A DNA stretch of 33,443 nt from NCBI GenBank assembly GCA_902799015.1, contig CADBZI010000021.1:1-33443 (forward strand). The letters are read 5' to 3'. Below the pieces are notes generated by a model. That model had not been told where the DNA came from, ran no database searches, and saw nothing but the letters and a program-made list of their open reading frames with translations. The DNA comes from an uncultured Lachnospiraceae bacterium (GTDB taxonomy: Bacteria > Bacillota > Clostridia > Lachnospirales > Lachnospiraceae). A program made the translations under genes and the position numbers. Shown piece after piece: positions 23,531 to 30,051 of this stretch (positions are counted from its first letter, which is position 1; every line of letters starts with the position of its first letter).

Positions 23531-23794
23531 ATGAATCTCAGATACTATATTTTATTTGCGAATTATGAGCAGGGACTTGCCCTGAGGGATATTCTCCTTC
23601 AGGACGGGATCCCGAACCGGATTGCGCCGGCTCCCAGAGCCATCCAGGGAGATCTTTCCTGCGGCATGAGCCTTCTGGTGGAACCGGAATATATTGAGCA
23701 GGCCAGGCGTTCCATCGAGGAACACCATGCAGCCTATCACCGGATTGCCTCTCTGGAGGGACAGATCCGGCCAAACAGAGATCGATATTGCTGA
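23531..23794 (+). CDS. DUF3343 putative Se/S carrier-like protein (second copy)
   Basis: This 87-residue protein is a second DUF3343 member, with the pattern YYILFANYEQGLALRDILLQ, PAPRAIQGDLSCGMSLLV (family Cys at about residue 44) and an amphipathic C-terminal helix. It follows the reductase gene by 25 bases and ends at the operon terminator. No Shine-Dalgarno sequence is visible before the ATG and an in-frame stop lies close upstream, so the start is fixed but translation may depend on coupling to the upstream gene. It differs strongly from the first copy (19775-20017), suggesting different partners. Confidence 0.85.
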   Translation: MNLRYYILFANYEQGLALRDILLQDGIPNRIAPAPRAIQGDLSCGMSLLVEPEYIEQARRSIEEHHAAYHRIASLEGQIRPNRDRYC

Positions 23795-23800
23795 TCACTG

Positions 23801-23837
23801 GCCCGTATGGCGCAGGATGCTGCGTCATACGGGCTTT
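23801..23837 (+). terminator. Terminator of the selenium-type operon
   Basis: GCCCGTATG (23801-23809) pairs with CATACGGGC (23826-23834), extended inward by GCGCA with TGCGT to a 14-bp stem with a six-base loop, followed by TTTCT. The rest of the gap to 24073 shows no gene; a TATAGT (24020-24025) may be a -10 box for the next gene. Confidence 0.85.
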
Positions 23838-24073
23838 CTCATCGTTACCAGTACATCGTTGCCTGATGAACTGTCACATTCCTTGTTTGATCTTCCGGAT
23901 ACTGCGTTGTCGTCAGTCTCCGTAGCCCGTCACACCCCTGACAGTACCTGACCAGCAGCGCTTCTGCGGGAAGGACAAAAAAACACTGTGAAGGTGCAGA
24001 CTTGTGTGAAAAAGTCGTGTATAGTGAAGAGGAGAAAAGGGCGGGTGAACCAAAATAAGACGGAGGGGTATCT

Positions 24074-24946
24074 ATGCTTGATCAGAAGAACAGCAGCACC
24101 GGCTGCGAATTCTATTTTGAACAGGACAAGGTCCGGCTTCATATGAAGCTGGATCTGCCGGAAGGACTGCGGCTGAACAACAGCCCGGATGACGCGGCCG
24201 GCGGGCGGCCATTCCTTCCGGAGGTTATGGCGGAGGGGGACGGCGCTTTGCTTCCCTGTCCCCTCGTGATTGTCCAGCACGGGTTTAGCGGGCACATGGA
24301 GGAAGACCATATCATTGCGGTATCGAAAGCATTGAATGAGACAGGCTTTGCGACCCTTCGGACAGAGCTGTACGGACATGGGAAAAGCGACGGCAATTTC
24401 GAGGATCATACCTTATATAAATGGCTGACGGAAATGCTGGATATCATCGATTATGTGAGAGGGTTTGAATTTGCGCGTGACCTGTTCCTGTGCGGCCATT
24501 CTCAGGGAGGACTTTGTGTCATGCTGGCAGGGGCGATGAAGCGGGATGTGGTGCGCGGATTGATCCCGCTGTCTCCGGCGGTGATGATCCCTGATGATGC
24601 CAGGAAAGGCGTCATGCTGGGACACTCCTTCGACCCGGATCGGATCCCGGATGTTCTGACCCTGGAGGACGGCCTGAAGCTGGGGGGGAACCATGCAAGG
24701 GTATCCCAGACGATTTATGTCGAACCGGCGATCGACGCTTTTTCCAAAGAAGTGCTGATCATCCACGGTATGGAAGATGAATGTGTTCCGTTTGCCTGTG
24801 CCAGGGAAGCGGCGCAGCGATATCGGAATGCGACGCTGATCGCAATTCCCGGGGATGATCATTGCTACAACCATCATCTGGATCAGGTGACGGATGCTTT
24901 GAAGAAGTACATGCAGCAATTTGTCCCGGAAAAGAGGACAGACTGA
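24074..24946 (+). CDS. Alpha/beta hydrolase, cinnamoyl/feruloyl esterase-like
   Basis: The 290-residue protein has an alpha/beta hydrolase fold with a complete triad: Ser143 in GHSQGG, Asp235 in HGMEDECVP and His263 in GDDHCYNHH. The oxyanion region VQHGFSGHMEEDH and the RTELYGHGKSDG loop resemble intracellular cinnamoyl esterases of gut bacteria (Lactobacillus LJ0536-like), which free ferulic acid from plant xylan. No signal peptide is seen. GGAGGGG precedes the ATG. The next gene encodes GH120 beta-xylosidase, 64 bases away, supporting a role in trimming substituted xylo-oligosaccharides. A general acyl esterase cannot be excluded. Confidence 0.8.
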   Translation: MLDQKNSSTGCEFYFEQDKVRLHMKLDLPEGLRLNNSPDDAAGGRPFLPEVMAEGDGALLPCPLVIVQHGFSGHMEEDHIIAVSKALNETGFATLRTELYGHGKSDGNFEDHTLYKWLTEMLDIIDYVRGFEFARDLFLCGHSQGGLCVMLAGAMKRDVVRGLIPLSPAVMIPDDARKGVMLGHSFDPDRIPDVLTLEDGLKLGGNHARVSQTIYVEPAIDAFSKEVLIIHGMEDECVPFACAREAAQRYRNATLIAIPGDDHCYNHHLDQVTDALKKYMQQFVPEKRTD

Positions 24947-25010
24947 ATGCGGAACGGCAAAGGTTCCGGACTGTTTGGGCCGCGATGAGGACGGCGGAAT
25001 GGAGATGACT

Positions 25011-27014
25011 ATGAGATGGTATGTTGACCAAAGCGCTGCGTTTCAGGGAGACGGATCGAAAGAGAGACCTTTTACCAGAATTCAGGATGCGGCGAACTGC
25101 GCCGGACCGGGGGATGAAGTCCTGGTCGCGCCCGGTATCTACAGAGAATATGTGAATCCGGTACATGCCGGCACTCCTCAGGCAAGGATTACCTACCGGA
25201 GCATGGAAAAGAACGCCGCGGTGATTACCGGTGCCGAGGAGCTGAAGAACTGGGAGAAAGACGGAGCGCTCTGGAAGACGTCCGTGGAGAACAGCATCTT
25301 CGGCACCTACAATCCGTATACGACCTATGTGTACGGGGACTGGTATTTCGCGGGAAAGACAAAGCATACCGGCGCGGTTTTCCTGAATGACCGGATGCTG
25401 TATGAAGCCGCGTCGGTGGAAGCGTGCCGGAAGGCGGAACGAAGCACGGTATCCTGGGTTCCGGATGAGTCCGTATACCAGTGGTATGCGGAGCAGACGC
25501 CGGACGGCGGGAAGACGGTCTTCTGGTGTAATTTCCAGGAGAAGGATCCGAACCGGGAGAAGGTGGAATTCACGGTGCGCCGGGAGTGCTTCATGCCTTC
25601 GAAGACGGGCGTCGGATATATCACGGTATCCGGATTCAAGGTGGACAAAGCAGCCCCGACCTGGGCGCCTCCGGCGGCTTTCCAGGATTGCATGATCGGC
25701 CCGCACTGGGCAAAGGGCTGGGTGATCGAGGACTGCGAGATCAGCAATTCCAAATGCTCCGGCATCGGTCTGGGAAAGTACCTGGATCCTGAGAACGATC
25801 ATTATTTTACGACGAAGCATGTGAAGAGCCCGACGCAGATGGAGCGCGATGCTGTGTGCAGGGGACAGTATCATGGCTGGCTGAAGGAAACGGTGGGCAG
25901 CCATATCGTGCGCAGATGCAACATCCACCACTGTGAGCAGGGCGGTATTATCGGACGCATGGGCGGCGTTTTCAGCCTGATTGAGGACAACCATATCCAT
26001 CACATCAATAATATGATGGAGCTGGGCGGGGCTGAGATCGCCGGAATCAAGATGCATGCCGCGATTGACGTTGTGATGCGGCGCAACCACATCCATCACT
26101 GCACCATGGGCATCTGGTGTGACTGGGAAGCGCAGGGAACGCGCATCACGGGCAACCTGCTGCACGACAATATGAGGCCGGACTTTGCGAAGCAGCTGAC
26201 CGGCGGCATGACCTGTCAGGATATCTTCGTGGAGGTGAGCCACGGGCCAACGCTGATTGACAATAATATCCTTCTGTCGGATGTGTCGCTTCGGTTTGCG
26301 ACCCAGGGCGTCGCAATGGTACACAACCTGATCTGCGGTGCATTTACCTATGTCGGGGAAGGGACACAGCAAAGATATACCCCGTACCATATTCCGCACA
26401 GAACGGAAGTCATGGGCTTTATGACCTTCCTGCACGGTGATAACCGGTTCTACAACAATATCTTTATCCAGAAATGGCCGGACAGAGATTTTGTTGTGCG
26501 CAGTGACAGCCGGGAAGAGATGGAGATCGAAAATCGAAAGACCGGTACGATGGTCTGGGATTCCTACCCGACGTATGACGCGTGGATCAGCCAGTTTGAT
26601 CTGGATACCGATACGCCGGATATGGCGAAGCTCGAACCGGCCCATATGGGACATCTTCCGGTATGGTCGGAGGGTAATCTGTACTTCAATGGCGCAAAGG
26701 CATATCGCGCGGAGAAAAACGGAGTGGTCGACACGAAGCATCCCGTTTGTGTCAGCGCAGCGGAAACGGACGGGGGCTGGACGCTGCAGACAGATCTGTA
26801 TGAATTCCTGAAGGAAGAAGAAGGTCTTGCCTGCCGGATGATTCATTCAGACATACTGGGGAAAGCATTCGAGCCGGAGGAGCGTTTTGAGAATCCGGAT
26901 GGATCCGCCATTACATTCGACACGGACTACTTCGGAAAGCACAGGGGCGTTGACGTGATTCCCGGGCCGTTTGCGGAGCCGTTTACATCCGCTTTTGTGA
27001 CGCGCGCACAGTGA
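25011..27014 (+). CDS. GH120 beta-xylosidase
   Basis: The 667-residue protein is a right-handed parallel beta-helix glycosidase of family GH120, which removes xylose from xylo-oligosaccharides. It shows family segments such as FGTYNPYTTYVYGDWYF, APTWAPPAAFQDCMIGPHW, GGAEIAGIKMHAAIDVVMR, and the two catalytic positions Asp371 in CDWEAQGTR and Glu408 in FVEVSHGP, equivalent to the reported nucleophile Asp382 and acid/base Glu405 of Thermoanaerobacterium XylC. Several Met codons lie near the start; 25011 (GGAG six bases upstream) makes the N-terminus agree with the family, with 24999 as alternative. No signal peptide, so it is intracellular. It is likely cotranscribed with the esterase. Confidence 0.9.
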   Translation: MRWYVDQSAAFQGDGSKERPFTRIQDAANCAGPGDEVLVAPGIYREYVNPVHAGTPQARITYRSMEKNAAVITGAEELKNWEKDGALWKTSVENSIFGTYNPYTTYVYGDWYFAGKTKHTGAVFLNDRMLYEAASVEACRKAERSTVSWVPDESVYQWYAEQTPDGGKTVFWCNFQEKDPNREKVEFTVRRECFMPSKTGVGYITVSGFKVDKAAPTWAPPAAFQDCMIGPHWAKGWVIEDCEISNSKCSGIGLGKYLDPENDHYFTTKHVKSPTQMERDAVCRGQYHGWLKETVGSHIVRRCNIHHCEQGGIIGRMGGVFSLIEDNHIHHINNMMELGGAEIAGIKMHAAIDVVMRRNHIHHCTMGIWCDWEAQGTRITGNLLHDNMRPDFAKQLTGGMTCQDIFVEVSHGPTLIDNNILLSDVSLRFATQGVAMVHNLICGAFTYVGEGTQQRYTPYHIPHRTEVMGFMTFLHGDNRFYNNIFIQKWPDRDFVVRSDSREEMEIENRKTGTMVWDSYPTYDAWISQFDLDTDTPDMAKLEPAHMGHLPVWSEGNLYFNGAKAYRAEKNGVVDTKHPVCVSAAETDGGWTLQTDLYEFLKEEEGLACRMIHSDILGKAFEPEERFENPDGSAITFDTDYFGKHRGVDVIPGPFAEPFTSAFVTRAQ

Positions 27015-27045
27015 CGCGGAAGAAGGGATTCTGCGTGAAAAAACA

Positions 27046-27076
27046 TCTTGACAGGAGTTTTCTGCCTTATTATAAT
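27046..27076 (+). promoter_or_regulatory. Promoter of the DUF177-rpmF unit
   Basis: A perfect TTGACA (27046-27051) precedes TATAAT (27071-27076, 19-base spacer) overlapped by TATTAT (27068-27073, 16-base spacer). It lies 32 bases upstream of the DUF177 start and marks the return to housekeeping genes. Confidence 0.8.
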
Positions 27077-27107
27077 TACGGAGTGCGCTTTGAAGGGGTA
27101 CCATTTT

Positions 27108-27668
27108 ATGTTGCTGAATCTGACAGATGTGCTTCTGGAAGGCAGGAAGGTCGAAACAGAAGTGCCAATCGGACTTGAGAAGCTGGAATACAGCTTCGGG
27201 AGCTACCCGGTCACGGAAAAAAGCTCTGCTTTTCTGATCTTGAATAAGAAGGAGAGCGGACATCTGGAGATACGGGGGAAGGCTTCGATGAAGGTGCAGA
27301 TTCCCTGCGACAGATGCCTGGACAGCGTAATCGTTCCGTTCGAGCTGGATTTTTGCGAGACTGTCGCAGTCAGTGAGGCGGAAGGTCCGGAAGTAGATTC
27401 GGAAGGATCTGAGGCGGAGATGGCGGATGAGCCGGTACTCGATCCGGACTGTTTGATAGAAGGATATCACCTGGACGTGGATAAGCTGCTCTTTGGTGAA
27501 GCTCTGCTGAACTGGCCGTCCCGTGTTCTCTGCAAGGAGGACTGCAAGGGACTGTGTCCGGTATGCGGTCAGAACTTAAACCATGGTGATTGCGGCTGCG
27601 AACGCAAGGCGCTTGATCCAAGAATGGCGAAGGTCCTGGATGTTTTCAGCAAGTTCAAGGAGGTGTAG
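27108..27668 (+). CDS. DUF177/YceD family protein (rRNA accumulation factor)
   Basis: The 186-residue protein matches DUF177 (YceD), which in E. coli is linked to 23S rRNA accumulation and usually sits before rpmF, as here. It has the PCDRCLD motif in the middle (about residues 65-75) and a C-terminal Cys cluster CKGLCPVCGQNLNHGDCGC, typical of the family and probably metal-binding. An acidic stretch (EAEGPEVDSEGSEAE) lies between. The ATG at 27108 is chosen because AAGGGG precedes it (27093-27098) and it lies just after the promoter; an ATG at 27048 lies inside the -35 box. The rpmF gene follows after 3 bases. Confidence 0.88.
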   Translation: MLLNLTDVLLEGRKVETEVPIGLEKLEYSFGSYPVTEKSSAFLILNKKESGHLEIRGKASMKVQIPCDRCLDSVIVPFELDFCETVAVSEAEGPEVDSEGSEAEMADEPVLDPDCLIEGYHLDVDKLLFGEALLNWPSRVLCKEDCKGLCPVCGQNLNHGDCGCERKALDPRMAKVLDVFSKFKEV

Positions 27669-27671
27669 ACC

Positions 27672-27860
27672 ATGTCGATTTGCCCGAAGAATAAGCACAG
27701 CAAGTCAAGAAGAGATATGAAGCACGCGCAGTGGAAGATGGCGGCTCCGACTCTCGTAAAGTGCAGCAAGTGCGGCGCTCTCATGAGACCGCATACCGTC
27801 TGCAAGGCTTGCGGAAGCTACAACAAGAGGGAGATCATCAAGGTTGGCGAAGACGCCTGA
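27672..27860 (+). CDS. rpmF: 50S ribosomal protein L32
   Basis: The 62-residue protein is ribosomal protein L32 in its zinc-binding form, with CSKCG and CKACG supplying four Cys ligands, and the typical basic N-terminus ICPKNKHSKSRRDMKHAQW. The AAGGAGGTG ribosome binding site overlaps the end of the DUF177 gene. Length is normal. A strong hairpin terminator follows at 27885-27921, so the DUF177-rpmF pair is likely one unit with its own promoter, and plsX starts a new one. Confidence 0.97.
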   Translation: MSICPKNKHSKSRRDMKHAQWKMAAPTLVKCSKCGALMRPHTVCKACGSYNKREIIKVGEDA

Positions 27861-27884
27861 GCGTGATCTTTTGGAGGAAACCAG

Positions 27885-27921
27885 GAAGGGAGTGCCTGAG
27901 TGGGGCAGTCCCTTCTTTCTT
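27885..27921 (+). terminator. Terminator after rpmF
   Basis: GAAGGGA and TGCC (27885-27896) pair with GGCA and TCCCTTC (27904-27915) with one G-G mismatch and a seven-base loop, followed by TTTCTT. An extended -10-like TGATATAGT (27935-27943) just downstream may start plsX transcription. Confidence 0.75.
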
Positions 27922-28017
27922 GCGTTTTCACACCTGATATAGTACACTTTTGTGAGCCGGAAATACCGTAGAAACGAAAAGCAAAAAAACACAGGTGCCG
28001 GGATGGAGGTTAGGAAA

Positions 28018-29037
28018 ATGGCGGATCGGATCACAATCGCGGCGGACGCGATGGGAGGAGACAACGCCCCGGAAGAGATCGTGAAGGGGGTTGTTGCTGC
28101 TGTCAACAGCATGAGCAATGTCTCGGTGATACTGGTGGGCAGAGAGAACGAAATCGCAGCCTGCCTGAAGCAACAGACCTATCCGGAAGGCTCGATCCGG
28201 ATCCTGCCTGCGCAGGATGTCATTGCGACCGCGGATCATCCCGTAGAGGCAATCCGGCGCAAAAAAGAATCTTCCATGGTAAAAGCACTGCAGCTGGTGA
28301 AGAACGGGGAAGCGGATGCATTTATCTCTGCCGGGAACTCCGGCGCAGTCGTTGTGGGCGGACAGGGAATCATCGGCAGACTCCGCGGGGTACAGAGGCC
28401 TCCGTTCGCGTCCATCATTCCCACCAGGAAAGGCGGGATGCTTCTGCTGGACTGCGGGGCCAATGTGGATGCCAGACCCGAGCATCTGGCCCAGTGGGCG
28501 AAGCTTGGAACGATCTATCTGCAGAGCGTTCTCGGGGTGGAGGATCCAAAGGTCGGGATTGTGAATATCGGAGCGGAGGAAGAAAAGGGCAACAGCCTGG
28601 TGAAGGAAACCTTCCCGCTGCTCAAAGAGATGGGAGAAAAGGGAGAGATCCATTTTACCGGGAGCTGCGAGGCGAGGGATATCCCCTATGGCAGCTGCGA
28701 TGTTGCCGTGTGTGATGGCTTCACGGGGAATGTGATCATCAAGATGTATGAAGGAACCGGGACACTGCTTCTCGGAGAGATGAAGAATGCGTTCTATACC
28801 TCCCTGACGAGCAAGATCGGGGCACTCCTGGTAAAGGGCGTCTTAAAGAAAACACTTGGAAAATATGATGCCAGCCAGTATGGCGGCGCACCTGTTCTGG
28901 GGTTGAAGAGCTTAGTGGTGAAGATGCACGGAAGCGCGAAAGCCACGGAGGTGAAGCGCGCAATCGAACAGTGTGTACAGTTCTACAAGGAAGACATTGC
29001 GGCGAAGATTGCAGCTTATATTGAAGCACATAATTAA
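28018..29037 (+). CDS. plsX: Phosphate acyltransferase PlsX
   Basis: The 339-residue protein makes acyl-phosphate from acyl-ACP and starts phospholipid synthesis. It has [20 protein letters not shown] at the start, [42 protein letters not shown] and the C-terminal [25 protein letters not shown] (28005-28009) points to the ATG at 28018; upstream Mets would add 22 or fewer residues not seen in the family. It starts a lipid/RNA processing unit with acpP and rnc, ten bases before acpP. The enzyme is membrane-associated but has no membrane helix. Confidence 0.96.
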   Translation: MADRITIAADAMGGDNAPEEIVKGVVAAVNSMSNVSVILVGRENEIAACLKQQTYPEGSIRILPAQDVIATADHPVEAIRRKKESSMVKALQLVKNGEADAFISAGNSGAVVVGGQGIIGRLRGVQRPPFASIIPTRKGGMLLLDCGANVDARPEHLAQWAKLGTIYLQSVLGVEDPKVGIVNIGAEEEKGNSLVKETFPLLKEMGEKGEIHFTGSCEARDIPYGSCDVAVCDGFTGNVIIKMYEGTGTLLLGEMKNAFYTSLTSKIGALLVKGVLKKTLGKYDASQYGGAPVLGLKSLVVKMHGSAKATEVKRAIEQCVQFYKEDIAAKIAAYIEAHN

Positions 29038-29047
29038 GGAGGAAAAC

Positions 29048-29278
29048 ATGGAATTCGAAAAGATGCAGCAGATTATCGCGGACGTACTGAGCGTGGATCT
29101 GGATGAGATCACTCCGGAGACAACCTTCAAGGATGACCTCGGTGCGGACAGCCTGGACGTGTTCCAGATTATCATGGCAGTCGAAGAAGAGTTCAATATT
29201 GAGATTCCGACCGAAGAAGCCGAGAAGATCGTTACGGTCGGCGACGCGGTTGAGGCGATCCGGAATGCAGTCAGCTGA
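29048..29278 (+). CDS. acpP: Acyl carrier protein
   Basis: The 76-residue acidic protein carries growing fatty acyl chains on phosphopantetheine attached to Ser35 in GADSLDVFQ. The rest is classical: [21 protein letters not shown] before it and [16 protein letters not shown] after it. AAGGAGG (29037-29043) precedes the ATG at 29048. It lies 10 bases after plsX and overlaps the following rnc start by 14 bases, so all three are tightly coupled. Confidence 0.96.
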   Translation: MEFEKMQQIIADVLSVDLDEITPETTFKDDLGADSLDVFQIIMAVEEEFNIEIPTEEAEKIVTVGDAVEAIRNAVS

Positions 29279-30032
29279 AAGCAGGCTCTTAAGCACACGG
29301 GCGGCGCAGCGAACGAAAAAAGCCGGCGCACTTTGTGCAGAACAGGAAGGCAGGCTGAAGGAGCTGGAGGACAGGATCGGCGTTTCCTTCCGGCAGAAAG
29401 ATCTGCTCTTTCAGGCGCTCAGCCACAGCTCCTATGCGAATGAGCACAGGGAACAGGGGGCGCAGGACAATGAGCGGCTGGAATTTCTCGGAGACGCCGT
29501 TCTGGAGCTGGTAAGCTCAAGGTTCCTCTATCTTGCGTATCCGGATCTTCCCGAAGGGGATCTCACGAAGCTGCGCGCAAGTCTCGTGTGTGAACCTACC
29601 CTGGCACTGTGCGCGAGACAGATCCGGCTTCCCGATTATCTGCTTTTGGGAAAAGGGGAAGAGCGCACCGGAGGCAGGAGGAGAAACTCGATTGTCTCGG
29701 ATGCTCTGGAAGCAGTCATCGGCGCCATTTTTCTCGACAACGGACTGGAAGCGGCCGACACCTTTATCCGATCGTTTATTCTGAATGATATCGAGCACAA
29801 AAAGCTGTTTTATGACAGCAAGACAATTCTGCAGGAAGTAGTTCAGAGAGAGTTTCAGGGACAGGAACTCTCTTATCGGCTTGTCAAAGAGGAAGGTCCG
29901 GATCACGATAAGCACTTTACCATGGCTGCCTGTATCGGCTCTAAGACGCTTGGAGAAGGAAGCGGGAGTACGAAAAAAGGAGCAGAGATGGAAGCTGCCT
30001 ACAAGGCGCTGATTGAGCTGAAGAAGGAATAA
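29265..30032 (+). CDS. rnc: Ribonuclease III
   Basis: The 255-residue protein cuts double-stranded RNA, including rRNA precursors. The catalytic domain shows [10 protein letters not shown], the signature [13 protein letters not shown] and [16 protein letters not shown] with the second metal-binding Glu; the C-terminal double-stranded RNA-binding domain covers about residues 184-254 (from [14 protein letters not shown] to the end). The ATG at 29265 overlaps acpP by 14 bases and has GAGG nine bases upstream; no later Met gives a complete catalytic domain. The N-terminal 35 residues are an extra basic stretch not typical of shorter RNase III proteins. smc follows after 19 bases. Confidence 0.95.
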   Translation: MQSAESRLLSTRAAQRTKKAGALCAEQEGRLKELEDRIGVSFRQKDLLFQALSHSSYANEHREQGAQDNERLEFLGDAVLELVSSRFLYLAYPDLPEGDLTKLRASLVCEPTLALCARQIRLPDYLLLGKGEERTGGRRRNSIVSDALEAVIGAIFLDNGLEAADTFIRSFILNDIEHKKLFYDSKTILQEVVQREFQGQELSYRLVKEEGPDHDKHFTMAACIGSKTLGEGSGSTKKGAEMEAAYKALIELKKE

Positions 30033-30051
30033 TTCGTAAACAGAGGAAAGC

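Noticed and set aside
24759-26846. 695-residue open frame on the minus strand opposite the GH120 gene
   Set aside because: The plus strand carries a GH120 enzyme with both catalytic residues; the opposite frame has a His/Arg-rich composition typical of antisense frames in GC-rich genes.
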